Shown here: positions 48,154 to 57,580 of the stretch, piece by piece | Position numbering within the stretch: the stretch's first letter is position 1 | Layout: each line of letters starts with the position of its first letter | NCBI GenBank assembly: GCA_002173415.2 | Contig: NHNK02000004.1 | Location: 145,408-209,407 of the forward strand | Reading direction: 5' to 3' | Length of the DNA stretch: 64,000 nucleotides | DNA from: Marinomonas agarivorans | Lineage (GTDB): Bacteria > Pseudomonadota > Gammaproteobacteria > Pseudomonadales > Marinomonadaceae | Made by a program: the position numbers and the translations under genes | Notes under the pieces: generated by a model | Told to the model about the DNA's origin: nothing | The model's input: the letters and a program-made list of their open reading frames with translations, nothing else | The model's database searches: none

Positions 48154-49167
48154 ATGACTGCACAATCGCCCCATCCAACAACGCCCCTGAGAATTATTTT
48201 CGCAGGTACGCCTGACTTTGCTGCAGCTAGTTTGCAAGCATTGATCGATAACGCTACTGATAAACACTATGACATTATCGGCATTTATACTCAGCCAGAC
48301 CGACCCTCAGGGCGTGGTCAAAAGCTTGTTGCTAGCCCAGTAAAACAACTTGGTGTATCTCATAGTATTCCCGTGTTTCAGCCACAGAATTTCAAACAGA
48401 AAGAAGCATTGCAGCAATTGGCTGACTTAAAAGCCGATATTATGGTGGTTGCGGCCTATGGCATTATTCTACCCCAAACCGTACTCGACACCCCTAAGTT
48501 AGGTTGTATTAACGTACATGCTTCTTTGCTACCTAGATGGCGTGGCGCTGCACCAATACATAGAGCATTGATAGCCGGCGATAAAGAAACAGGCATTACA
48601 ATAATGCAAATGGATGCCGGTTTAGATACGGGCGATATGTTGTTAAAAACAAGCTGCCCAATCACTCCAGAAGATACGTCGGGTAGCTTGCACGATAAAC
48701 TTAGTCTGCAAGGCGGGGAGTGTCTGGTTACAGCATTAGAGGCAATCAAAGCAGGGACAATAGCAGCAGAAAAACAAGACGATGATCAAGCAATCTATGC
48801 GAGCAAACTAACAAAACAAGAAGGGGAACTCGATTGGTCTGCTAGTGCAATAGAACTCGATTTAAAAATACGAGGATTGTCACCGTGGCCAGGCACCTAT
48901 ACCGAAACCGAACAAGGCGTATTGAAAATACATCGTGCTAAGTGTCTTGGTTCTGCTGACTTAGCCAGTAAAGATGTGCCACAAAAAGAGGCGGGTAAAG
49001 TCATTGCCATAGAGAAAGAGCACATTGCTGTAGCAACTGGTGATGGTGTTTTGGCCATTCAAGAAATACAGTTGCCGGGCAGCAAGCGCTTATCTATTAG
49101 GGATGCTATGAATGGTAAATTTAAGACGCTTTTTCAAGTAGGGAATTTTTTGGGAAAGATCACTTAA
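48154..49167 (+). CDS. fmt: Methionyl-tRNA formyltransferase
   Basis: 337 residues, slightly above the E. coli length (315). It has the formyl-transferase catalytic N, H and D in INVHASLLPRWRGAAPIHRA and MDAGLDTGDML, and a C-terminal OB-type domain. It formylates initiator Met-tRNA. The order def-fmt-rsmB-trkA is the classic gammaproteobacterial cluster. Confidence 0.98.
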   Translation: MTAQSPHPTTPLRIIFAGTPDFAAASLQALIDNATDKHYDIIGIYTQPDRPSGRGQKLVASPVKQLGVSHSIPVFQPQNFKQKEALQQLADLKADIMVVAAYGIILPQTVLDTPKLGCINVHASLLPRWRGAAPIHRALIAGDKETGITIMQMDAGLDTGDMLLKTSCPITPEDTSGSLHDKLSLQGGECLVTALEAIKAGTIAAEKQDDDQAIYASKLTKQEGELDWSASAIELDLKIRGLSPWPGTYTETEQGVLKIHRAKCLGSADLASKDVPQKEAGKVIAIEKEHIAVATGDGVLAIQEIQLPGSKRLSIRDAMNGKFKTLFQVGNFLGKIT

Positions 49168-49337
49168 CGTATAAATGTTACAAGAATTACAAGCAGTTAG
49201 ATCGGCAATAAACAGCACAAATACTTAACTAGATACAGATAGTTAATCTCTATAAATAGTGAAACAAAAAGATAATTTCTCATAAATAAACATTTTGCAG
49301 TGTGCGATTTTCTTTTTGCGTTCAAGGAATCAAAACC

Positions 49338-50648
49338 ATGACTGAAAAAGTCAGTGATGCCCGCTTAGTGGCAGTCTATATTCTGCAAAGCCTGCTACTA
49401 AACCAAGGTTCATTGACCAGTCAGTTAAGTAAGCAGCAAACAAAGGTCAAGCCTGAGCAACAGGCCTTATTGAAAGAATTATGCTTCGGTGTGGCACGTT
49501 ACTACCCACAATTGAACAGTTTTGCTTTGCATATGCTAGAGAAGCCCTTCAATGAAAAAGACATGGACCTTTATGCCATTCTCTTATCTGGCCTCTATCA
49601 AATTGAATATATGTCGACACCCGCCCATGCCGTCGTCAATGAAGCTGTAAAAAATACCAGCACCATTAAAAAAGCATGGGCAGGGAAGTTAATTAATGCT
49701 GTACTTCGCCGCTATTTAAGAGACGCAGAAACCATCAAACAGCAATTGAAAGATATGCCATCGGTGCAAGAGTGCCATCCAAAATGGCTACTTAAACGCT
49801 TCAAAAAACATTGGCCCACTGAGTACGAGCAGATTATTACGGCAAATAATGCTCGCGCACCCATGTGTTTGCGCACCAATTTATCTCGTGTTTCACGTGA
49901 AACTGAAATTGAAACATTAGAAAAACATCAACTTTTTGCTCAAAAAGGTCAATTCAGTCATTCAGCCATTTATTTGAACACCCCCACAAGCGTGGAGAAC
50001 ATACCAAACTTTTATGCAGGCGATGTCAGTGTGCAGGATGAAGCCGCACAATTAAGTGCTGAATTACTCATGCCCAATGCAGGCGATAAGATATTAGATG
50101 CTTGTGCTGCACCTGGAGGAAAGACAGGTCATTTGCTTGAGTCTGCCCCGTCGATAGAACTAACTGCTATTGAGATTGAGCAATGGCGGTTAGCAAAGAT
50201 AAAAGAAAATTTAGATCGTCTCTCTTTATCGGCTAACTTAATTTGTGCGGACGCTAGTAAACTAGATACTTGGTGGGACGGCCAGTTATTCGACAAAGTT
50301 CTTTTGGATGCCCCTTGCTCTGCAACTGGTGTTATCCGACGCAATCCAGATATTAAAATAAACCGAAAGCCTGCAGATATTGATAATCTAGTGGCTATTC
50401 AGGCAAATTTGTTACGAAACGTTTGGCAAGTGCTAAAACCAAACGGGCTATTCTTGTATGCCACGTGCTCATTAATGCCAGAAGAAAATAATCTCCAAAT
50501 AGAACAGTTTGTGCATGAACAAGATGATGTTGAGGTAGTTGATCTCAATGTGGCATGGGGCAAACCATTAAATTATGGTCGACAGTTATTCCCCCAACTT
50601 GGCACCCATGATGGGTTTTACTATTGTTTATTGAGAAAGAGTCATTGA
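49338..50648 (+). CDS. rsmB: 16S rRNA (cytosine967-C5)-methyltransferase RsmB
   Basis: 436 residues from the ATG at 49338, which has AGGA upstream; an in-frame start at 49302 lacks a site. An N-terminal NusB-like domain (about 1-140) is followed by the Rossmann methyltransferase with DACAAPGGKTGHLLE, LLDAPCSATGVIRRNPD and YATCSLMPEEN, which contain the two catalytic cysteines. A parS-like site lies inside. Confidence 0.97.
   Translation: MTEKVSDARLVAVYILQSLLLNQGSLTSQLSKQQTKVKPEQQALLKELCFGVARYYPQLNSFALHMLEKPFNEKDMDLYAILLSGLYQIEYMSTPAHAVVNEAVKNTSTIKKAWAGKLINAVLRRYLRDAETIKQQLKDMPSVQECHPKWLLKRFKKHWPTEYEQIITANNARAPMCLRTNLSRVSRETEIETLEKHQLFAQKGQFSHSAIYLNTPTSVENIPNFYAGDVSVQDEAAQLSAELLMPNAGDKILDACAAPGGKTGHLLESAPSIELTAIEIEQWRLAKIKENLDRLSLSANLICADASKLDTWWDGQLFDKVLLDAPCSATGVIRRNPDIKINRKPADIDNLVAIQANLLRNVWQVLKPNGLFLYATCSLMPEENNLQIEQFVHEQDDVEVVDLNVAWGKPLNYGRQLFPQLGTHDGFYYCLLRKSH
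49889..49904. other. parS: parS-like ParB-binding site 3 (15 of 16 bases)
   Basis: TGTTTCACGTGAAACT matches the parS consensus except for the last base. It lies within rsmB. Confidence 0.8.
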
Positions 50649-50804
50649 AAAAGGTTTGTTGTTTATAAAAAGCACCATAAGATCAATCAATAAGGTGTAA
50701 AGCCACAAATAAAGTAGGTATTATTTAAAACAAATTTTGCTCTATAATTTTATGTAGCATTTCTTACCTATACGAGCTTTTGAATTCTTCGTTCTATAAA
50801 TTCG

Positions 50805-50834
50805 ACAATAAGTAGCAATACAATAAGTAGCAAT
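50805..50834. repeat. Exact 15-bp tandem repeat between rsmB and trkA
   Basis: ACAATAAGTAGCAAT occurs twice without a gap in the 262-bp AT-rich space before trkA. Confidence 0.9.
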
Positions 50835-50910
50835 GAGAATAGTAAAATAGAGCAATAACAGTGCGTTGGGTTGATAATCACAGGTTGAACTAATACTCAC
50901 AGGATAGTAT

Positions 50911-52284
50911 ATGAAAATCATCATATTAGGGGCAGGCCAAGTAGGAGCAACATTGGCAGCAAACCTAGCGAGTGAAGACAATGATATTACTGTTGTCGAT
51001 TTAGATGATGCGTTGTTAAGAGAACTGCAAGACAAACTAGACATACAAACAATTCAAGGCAATGGTGCCCACCCTGATATTTTAGAAAGGGCAGGGGGGA
51101 ACGATGCAGACATGCTAATTGCCGTGACCAACCAAGATGAAACCAATATGGTGGCCTGCCAAATAGCTTCCACCTTGTTCAAAACACCTACTAAAATTGG
51201 CCGAGTACGTTCCAACTCTTACATTAGACGTCCTGAAATTTTCCACGATCACGCCCTTCCTATTGATGTTCGTATTAGCCCTGAGAAAGAAGTTACCAAA
51301 CATATTAAACGCTTAATACAATACCCAGGCGCATTACAGGTAATGGAGTTCGCTGATGGCAAACTGCAACTGGTCGTTGTTAGAGCAGAGACTGGTGGAC
51401 CTTTAATCGGACAACCCATTAGTTTCTTAAAAGAGCACATGCCTACCATCAAAACGCGTATTGTTGCTATTTATCGACATGGTCAATCCATTCAACCTGA
51501 TGGCGATACTCGCATTCAAGTTGACGATGAGGTGTTTTTCCTCACGGCGAAAAAAGATGTCATGGGTATGATGAGCGAACTAAGGCGTTTGGATAATCCT
51601 TATCGTCGTATCATTATCGCCGGTGGCGGTAATATTGGCGAGCGCTTGGCGCAAACATTGGAGCACGACTACCAAGTCAAAATTATAGAAAGGGACCTAG
51701 GCCGCTGCCGCTATTTATCAGAAAACCTTGATAATACTATTGTGTTGCGCGGTGATGCTGCCAAGCAAGAGTTGCTTGCTGAAGAGAACATTGAATCTAC
51801 TGATGTATTTTGTGCCCTCACTAATAACGACGAAGCCAATATCATGTCATCCATGCTGGCCAAGCGTATGGGGGTACGAACAGTTATGACTATCATTAAC
51901 AACCCAGCTTACATCGATATCGTCCAAGATGGCATGATCGACATTGTTATTTCTCCCCAACACATGACAATTAGTACCTTACTCTCTTTTATTCGACGCG
52001 GTGATGTTGTCAACGTGCATTCTTTACGCAAAGGCGCGGCAGAAGCACTGGAAGCGATCGCCCATGGGGACTATCGATCATCGAAAGTGGTAGGGCGAAA
52101 AGTTAGTAATATCTCTCTTCCAGACAGTGCCACCATTGCCGCCATAGTCAGGGAAGAAGAGGTCATCATTGCCACAGGTGAGCAAATGATACAGGCAGAA
52201 GATCACGTGATTATTTTTGTCTCTAACAAGAAACAAATACCTGTTGTCGAACAATTATTCCAAGTAGGACTGACGTTTTTCTAA
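50911..52284 (+). CDS. trkA: Trk potassium uptake regulatory subunit TrkA
   Basis: 457 residues with two RCK_N NAD(H)-binding domains (GAGQVGATLAANLA at the start and GGGNIGERLAQTLE at about 235) each followed by a TrkA_C domain. It is a cytoplasmic ring that gates TrkH. It is encoded directly upstream of trkH. AGGA site before the ATG. Confidence 0.97.
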   Translation: MKIIILGAGQVGATLAANLASEDNDITVVDLDDALLRELQDKLDIQTIQGNGAHPDILERAGGNDADMLIAVTNQDETNMVACQIASTLFKTPTKIGRVRSNSYIRRPEIFHDHALPIDVRISPEKEVTKHIKRLIQYPGALQVMEFADGKLQLVVVRAETGGPLIGQPISFLKEHMPTIKTRIVAIYRHGQSIQPDGDTRIQVDDEVFFLTAKKDVMGMMSELRRLDNPYRRIIIAGGGNIGERLAQTLEHDYQVKIIERDLGRCRYLSENLDNTIVLRGDAAKQELLAEENIESTDVFCALTNNDEANIMSSMLAKRMGVRTVMTIINNPAYIDIVQDGMIDIVISPQHMTISTLLSFIRRGDVVNVHSLRKGAAEALEAIAHGDYRSSKVVGRKVSNISLPDSATIAAIVREEEVIIATGEQMIQAEDHVIIFVSNKKQIPVVEQLFQVGLTFF

Positions 52285-52372
52285 GCACTAATTTCAAAGT
52301 ACTAACCGTTTTACATTACCGGTTTATAAAATCGCATAAAGCCGACGTTATAACGGCAATTTAGGAAGCACC

Positions 52373-53821
52373 ATGCATATTAAGGTTATTTTTCGTGTCA
52401 TTGGTTTATTGGTCATGGTATTTAGCTTGGCCTTCATTCCACCACTATTGGTTGCCATCATTTACCAAGATGAAACCATTAATGCCTTTTTATACGCTCT
52501 GTTAATTAATATCGTGGGTGGCTTTTTAATGTGGTTTCCGTTTCGGGGCAAAAAGCAAGAATTGCGTATTCGAGACGGCTTTATCATCACGGTACTTTTC
52601 TGGTTTGTATTAGGCTTATTTGGTTCATTCCCTTTCATGCTCACCGACTTTAGATCCTTGTCTTTTACCGATGCACTCTTTGAGTCCATTTCGGGTTTGA
52701 CCACAACAGGGGCAACCATCCTCAGCAGTATTGATACCATGCCAAAGTCGATCTTGTTTTATCGACAACAATTACAGTGGCTTGGCGGGATGGGGATCAT
52801 AGTGTTGGCCGTTGCCATCATGCCCATGCTGGGTGTGGGAGGCATGCAGCTTTATCGGGCAGAAACGCCAGGGCCAGTTAAAGATTCAAAACTGACACCT
52901 CGTATTGCCGAAACAGCAAAAGCACTTTGGTATATTTATGCGTCATTAACCGTGTTATGTGCATTAGGTTTCTGGCTCGCTGGGATGACCCTGTTTGATG
53001 CCATTTGCCATAGTTTTTCAACGGTGGCGATTGGAGGGTTCTCTACGCATGATGCCAGCATTGGATTTTACGATAGTTATGCCATTGAGCTAATCTGCAT
53101 TGCCTTTATGTTAATTTCTGCCATTAACTTTGGTTTGCACTTTTTTGCATGGCGTAACCGCAGTGTGCTGCATTACTTCAAAGATCCAGAAGTGAAGTTT
53201 TTTCTCTTTATCCTGTTCTGTACCATTTCGATTGCCATTATCGTCTTGATGCTCAGCACATCATACGACTGGTCTTTGGCAGTGCGCTTTGCCTTGTTCG
53301 AAGCTGTGTCTATTGCGACGACAACGGGCTTTTCAACAGAAGACTTCTCTAGTTGGCCAGGGGCGTTGCCCTTCCTGTTAGTGGTGACGTCTTTTGCCGG
53401 TGGTTGCGCCAGCTCAACAGGTGGCGGTATGAAAGTTATTCGCATTCTGCTGATTTTGAAACAAGGCTTTCGTGAATTACAAAGGTTGGTTCATCCTAAT
53501 GCCATTATTCCAGTTAAATTAGGCGGAAAAGCCATTAGCGAGCGCGTCATTTCTGGTGTTTGGGGCTTTTTCTCTGCCTATTTATTGGTTTATGTTTTAC
53601 TCATGATCGGCTTAATGAGCGTTGGGTTAGATCAGCTTTCTGCTTGGTCAGCAGTTGCCGCAACCTTAAATAATTTGGGACCAGGGCTTGGTCAAGTATC
53701 GTCTAATTTTAGTGCTATTAGTGATCCAGCCAAATGGATACTGTGTTTTTCTATGCTGCTAGGGCGTTTGGAAGTATTCACGCTTTTAGTGCTATTTACC
53801 CCAATGTTCTGGAAGCGATAA
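52373..53821 (+). CDS. trkH: Trk potassium uptake channel subunit TrkH
   Basis: 482 residues with the four-fold P-loop channel layout; selectivity-filter loops are recognisable at SGLTTTGATI, STVAIGGFSTHD, SIATTTGFSTED and LNNLGPGLG. It imports K+ with TrkA. AGGAAG precedes the ATG. An 18-bp tandem repeat begins at its stop codon. Confidence 0.97.
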   Translation: MHIKVIFRVIGLLVMVFSLAFIPPLLVAIIYQDETINAFLYALLINIVGGFLMWFPFRGKKQELRIRDGFIITVLFWFVLGLFGSFPFMLTDFRSLSFTDALFESISGLTTTGATILSSIDTMPKSILFYRQQLQWLGGMGIIVLAVAIMPMLGVGGMQLYRAETPGPVKDSKLTPRIAETAKALWYIYASLTVLCALGFWLAGMTLFDAICHSFSTVAIGGFSTHDASIGFYDSYAIELICIAFMLISAINFGLHFFAWRNRSVLHYFKDPEVKFFLFILFCTISIAIIVLMLSTSYDWSLAVRFALFEAVSIATTTGFSTEDFSSWPGALPFLLVVTSFAGGCASSTGGGMKVIRILLILKQGFRELQRLVHPNAIIPVKLGGKAISERVISGVWGFFSAYLLVYVLLMIGLMSVGLDQLSAWSAVAATLNNLGPGLGQVSSNFSAISDPAKWILCFSMLLGRLEVFTLLVLFTPMFWKR

Positions 53822-53867
53822 AGGGTTACACTACGAGAAAGGGTTACACTACGAGAAAGGGTTACAC
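53820..53867 (+). repeat. 18-bp tandem repeat between trkH and ybaK
   Basis: AAAGGGTTACACTACGAG is present 2.7 times (53820-53837, 53838-53855, then a partial copy), starting in the trkH stop codon and ending a few bases before the ybaK ATG. Being in frame it would encode GYTTRK units if read through, but the ybaK start lies beyond it. It contains AAAGGG, possibly a multiplied ribosome binding site. Confidence 0.9.
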
Positions 53868-53871
53868 CGAA

Positions 53872-54342
53872 ATGACACCAGCATGCATTTACCTAGATAA
53901 GAAAAAAATTGCTTACACCATTCATGAATACCACCATGACCCTGCGGCGGAACAATTTGGTCTTGAAGCGGCAGAAAAGTTAAATCTAGCGCCTGAAACC
54001 GTATTTAAAACCTTATTGGTCACCGACGATAAACAACTTTTTGTCACCATCATTCCAGTGACACACACACTAAATCTAAAAAAAGCCGCCAAAGCGTGTG
54101 GCGTTAAAAAAGTGAAAATGGCCGACCCAAAGGTTGCCGAGAAAAGCAGTGGTTATTTGGTTGGAGGTATTAGCCCGATTGCCCAAAAGAAATCCTTACC
54201 TACTTTTGTTGATCAAAGTGCTGAAAAGTTAGTAAGTATTTACATCAGCGGCGGGAAGCGCGGTCTTGATATTGGCTTAAAACCCAATGATCTCTTAAAA
54301 GCCTGCCACCCCGCGAAATTAGCAGACCTTAAAGACGATTGA
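53872..54342 (+). CDS. ybaK: Cys-tRNA(Pro)/Cys-tRNA(Cys) deacylase YbaK
   Basis: 156 residues from the ATG at 53872 (MTPACIYLDKKKIAYTIHEY). It clears mischarged Cys-tRNA(Pro). Conserved features are the Lys in ETVFKTLLV and GGISPIAQKKSLPTFVD. A longer frame extends back through the repeat into trkH but would be an artefact. It is probably co-transcribed with trkH. Confidence 0.93.
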   Translation: MTPACIYLDKKKIAYTIHEYHHDPAAEQFGLEAAEKLNLAPETVFKTLLVTDDKQLFVTIIPVTHTLNLKKAAKACGVKKVKMADPKVAEKSSGYLVGGISPIAQKKSLPTFVDQSAEKLVSIYISGGKRGLDIGLKPNDLLKACHPAKLADLKDD

Positions 54343-54406
54343 GCATAACTCTGTGGTCTAGAGAAGTAGACAACAGGAGAGCAGCATATAAGGCAGGCGA
54401 AAGCAT

Positions 54407-55282
54407 TCAACCTTTGGGGTAAAAACGCTCACCATTCGCCTGTTTTTTAAAACGTTTGTACTCCCATTGATATTGCTCTGGGTAGCGATTTATTACACTT
54501 TCAATACTGCGATTTAATGCGGTTGCAGAAATATGCGCATCGTCACTGTAAAAGTCAGAATCAACCGGTTCAACCAATACTTGATAACCCCCTTTCATTT
54601 GATATGCCGCCGCAATAAAAACTTGTGCTTGAGTCTTTTGCGACAACTTATGTGCCAATGTCATGGTATAGGCTTCTTGACCATAAAAAGGCGCATAAAC
54701 CCCACCCCCTTCTTGCGGTACTTGGTCTGGCAAAATGCCAACCGTATTGGATGTGTTCAATGCTTTAATAAGCTGAGCAACCCCCTTATTGTTGGCCGGC
54801 GCTAAGTTTGCTCCTACCCGTTTACGAGAGTCATAAATAAAACGATCTAACGTGTCTGAACGCTGTGGGCGGTACATAAAAGTCGGGTTGCAGAATTGAC
54901 CGAGATAACTATTCATCACTTCCCAGTTGCCAATATGAGGCGCCAAAAAAATGATACCTCTGTCACCTTTAATTGCTTCTTCAAATTCACTGTTATCAAA
55001 ACCAGGCTGTAAATAAGAAAGTAGGGTAGATGTATCCTTCGTCCACAAATGGCTCATTTCAAATAGTATTTGCCCCATGTAAGCCAGTCTGGCATTACGT
55101 ATTGCGCGTCTTTGTTGGTGAGATTGATCGGGAAAACAAATAGCGAGATTATGATCTATGGCTTTTACAGTACGTTGATCAAATCGTAGAATAGCTCGCC
55201 CAAGTAAACGCCCTATGCCTTGTACCGTCGAAAATGGTAGTTTACTCAAGCAACGCATGAAAAAAATAAGTAATGACATCAA
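54407..55282 (-). CDS. Lysophospholipid/lauroyl acyltransferase, LpxL/HtrB family
   Basis: 291 residues of the Lip_A_acyltrans family: N-terminal membrane anchor (about 1-30), the HX4E catalytic motif at H116-E121 (APHIGNWE), MYRPQRSDTLDRFI and GILPDQVPQEGGGVYAPFYG. It transfers secondary acyl chains to lipid A or a related lipid; the exact position cannot be told. In Pseudomonas a homolog lies near gmhB and trkA in the origin region, as here. Confidence 0.9.
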   Translation of the reverse strand: MMSLLIFFMRCLSKLPFSTVQGIGRLLGRAILRFDQRTVKAIDHNLAICFPDQSHQQRRAIRNARLAYMGQILFEMSHLWTKDTSTLLSYLQPGFDNSEFEEAIKGDRGIIFLAPHIGNWEVMNSYLGQFCNPTFMYRPQRSDTLDRFIYDSRKRVGANLAPANNKGVAQLIKALNTSNTVGILPDQVPQEGGGVYAPFYGQEAYTMTLAHKLSQKTQAQVFIAAAYQMKGGYQVLVEPVDSDFYSDDAHISATALNRSIESVINRYPEQYQWEYKRFKKQANGERFYPKG

Positions 55283-55433
55283 TTATGATTCGCAAATAAT
55301 AAAAACAGTGTGGCGCAAGTATAAAAGATTCCCATACAATTATCATGAAAAGTCATGTTTGCGGTTGAAGAAGGTACAAATAATATCAACCAATTAGCAA
55401 CATCAAATAACATAATCAAACAAAGGCAGACAC

Positions 55434-56003
55434 ATGGCAAACAGCAAACCCATCATCCTATTAGATCGGGATGGCGTGATTAACTACGATTCCGATCAGT
55501 ACGTAAAAACACTTGAGGAGTGGGTTCCTATCCCTGGTAGTATTGAAGCCATTGCCGCGTTGTCGAAAGCAGGTTTTCAAATTTATGTGGTAACCAATCA
55601 ATCTGGTATTGCCCGTGGTTACTATGATGAAGACACCTTGCATGCCATGCACAGCAAAATGACACAGCTTGTTGAAGCGAAAGGTGGTTTGATTTCTGGT
55701 ATAAAATATTGCCCGCATGGGCCTAATGATAATTGTCAATGTCGTAAGCCTAAGTCAGGCATGATCGAAGCAATCGAACAAGAGCTAGGAACGTCATTTC
55801 AAACCAACACTCAAACAGTTAAGGCCATCATGGTGGGGGATTCAAAACGCGACCTAGAAGCAGGTTACGCCCGAGGTTGTGAGCCCGCTTTAGTGTTAAC
55901 TGGCAAAGGGCGAGACACCCAATACAAAGCATTTTCATTTCCTTTCAAGGTTTATACGGATCTTGCCGCATTTTCATTAGCATTATTACATCAATACTGC
56001 TGA
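55434..56003 (+). CDS. gmhB: D-glycero-beta-D-manno-heptose 1,7-bisphosphate 7-phosphatase
   Basis: 189-residue HAD phosphatase with LLDRDGVIN (nucleophile Asp), VVTNQSGIARGYYDE, zinc-binding CPHGPNDNCQCRKPKSGM and MVGDSKRDLEAG. It acts in the ADP-heptose branch for lipopolysaccharide core. It is divergent from the acyltransferase gene. Confidence 0.95.
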   Translation: MANSKPIILLDRDGVINYDSDQYVKTLEEWVPIPGSIEAIAALSKAGFQIYVVTNQSGIARGYYDEDTLHAMHSKMTQLVEAKGGLISGIKYCPHGPNDNCQCRKPKSGMIEAIEQELGTSFQTNTQTVKAIMVGDSKRDLEAGYARGCEPALVLTGKGRDTQYKAFSFPFKVYTDLAAFSLALLHQYC

Positions 56004-56436
56004 TAAATAGTAAATACTCACTTACTTCAAAATTCTTTCTTCAACAACCTAAGCACTATTTGATACAAATTCTATGTAAAAGCATGCCTTGTCATAACAT
56101 CATGATATTTACCAAATCTTAAAATTTATTAACCAATAAATATATTTGCCAGACCAAATATTTAGTGCTACAACATAATGGTTGATGAATTTTTCTACGC
56201 TGTTCAGAAAAACTCATCAATACATTGTTGCTTACTCGTGATCCAATGAGCAATCCACAAAAATTTTCTGATTCTTCAGAAGCAGTAATTTAATTTGGTT
56301 TTATGCGTGTTGTATATAAAACAGGAAAGCGTATTTGGTACCGTTAAATGAGACTGTATTCCATTTAGCTTTACGTTTAGTAAAGCGGCAAATCCTATAC
56401 AAAAATAAAGATAAAAAACGTATAAAGGAAAAAATC
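56004..56436. other. AT-rich intergenic region upstream of the GH16 gene
   Basis: 433 bp, noticeably AT-rich, with no gene recognised. The frame of the following enzyme is open back to 56335, but the ribosome binding site (AAAGGAA) and signal peptide place the start at 56437. Confidence 0.45.
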
Positions 56437-57312
56437 ATGTTAAAACATATTGCATCTGGCATTGCGCTAGTCGTGCTCAGCTCCTCTGTACACGCAGCGG
56501 ATTGGGACGGCATTCCCGTTCCTGCATCAGCAGGTCCCGGTAAAGCATGGCAAATTCAACCTATTTCGGATGAATTTCGTTATTCTGCTGCACCGAACAA
56601 TAAGCCTCATGCCTTTAAAAAACGGTGGAAGGATTTCTTCATTAATCCGTGGACAGGCCCAGGCGATTCCGAGTTTAGTTCAGGTCACTCATACACCATA
56701 AACGGTGCTTTGGCTCTGCAATCTGCAGCCAAGCCTGGCACTAATAAGATCTACACTGGTGTTATCTCATCGAAAAAAACCTTCACTTACCCACTGTATA
56801 TGGAAGTTATGGCAAAGCCATCCAGCAATACATTGGCCAATGGTGTTTGGTTATTGAGTCCTGACTCCACTCAAGAAATTGACGCAATGGAAGCGTATGG
56901 CAGTGATCGACCAGAACAAGAATGGTTCGACCGTCGCATGCACATCAGCCATCACGTTTTTATACGTAACCCTTTCCAAGATTATCAACCAACGGATGCA
57001 GGCTCTTGGGTATTTAACCCACAAGAATCATGGCGCGCTAAATTCCACCGCTATGGCGTTCACTGGATAGACCCTTGGACATTGGACTATTACATTGATG
57101 GTGTCTTCGTACGCCGCGTATCAGGCTCCCAAATGATCGATCCACTGGGATACACTGCTGGCACAGGTTTAAACAAGCCTATGCACATTATTCTTGATGT
57201 TGAACATCAGGATTGGCGCGACGTAAGACCTACTGCCGCAGAACTAGCGGATGATGATAAGAGCATCTTCTTTGTCGATTGGATTCGTGTTTATAAACCA
57301 ATAAATTTATAA
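56437..57312 (+). CDS. Secreted GH16 glycoside hydrolase (beta-agarase-like)
   Basis: 291 residues. The signal peptide MLKHIASGIALVVLSSSVHA ends before ADWDGIP. The mature protein is a single GH16 jelly-roll with the catalytic E147-I-D149-A-M-E152 motif, and agarase-type segments ADWDGIPVPASAGPGKAWQ and VFIRNPFQDYQP. Agarases of this type cut red-algal agar. Carbohydrate-binding modules common in agarases are missing. The AT-rich leader and isolated place among core genes suggest gain by transfer. Porphyranase or another galactanase activity remains possible. Confidence 0.88.
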   Translation: MLKHIASGIALVVLSSSVHAADWDGIPVPASAGPGKAWQIQPISDEFRYSAAPNNKPHAFKKRWKDFFINPWTGPGDSEFSSGHSYTINGALALQSAAKPGTNKIYTGVISSKKTFTYPLYMEVMAKPSSNTLANGVWLLSPDSTQEIDAMEAYGSDRPEQEWFDRRMHISHHVFIRNPFQDYQPTDAGSWVFNPQESWRAKFHRYGVHWIDPWTLDYYIDGVFVRRVSGSQMIDPLGYTAGTGLNKPMHIILDVEHQDWRDVRPTAAELADDDKSIFFVDWIRVYKPINL

Positions 57313-57324
57313 GCTCATCCACCA

Positions 57325-57374
57325 AACCACCTATATTTGCCAAAGAAAGATCCGCATCTATAGGTGGTTTTTTC
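57325..57374 (+). terminator. Rho-independent terminator after the GH16 gene
   Basis: AACCACCTATA (57325-57335) pairs perfectly with TATAGGTGGTT (57359-57369), followed by TTTTT. Confidence 0.9.
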
Positions 57375-57580
57375 AATTAACCTAAACACCTATTCATAAA
57401 TATTTAAATACCTATAAAATACTGCCCAGCAAGTCAATTTTCTACTGGTCTTAATACTTAGAAGCCGTGCATAAGGTTTCTTCGCAACCGTGAGAAGTTA
57501 CTTTGCTACAACCATTAACGCGTTTTATCAAGGATGCATAAATCGCACTTAATCAGTAAAGACCTCTAAGGAGAAGCCCT

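Noticed and set aside
53734-53871. Long N-terminal extension of ybaK through the tandem repeat into trkH
   Set aside because: YbaK homologs begin near MTPACIYLDKKK; the extension is only an open frame across the repeat.
56335-56436. N-terminal extension of the GH16 enzyme
   Set aside because: It would place charged residues before a clear signal peptide, and a good ribosome binding site precedes 56437.
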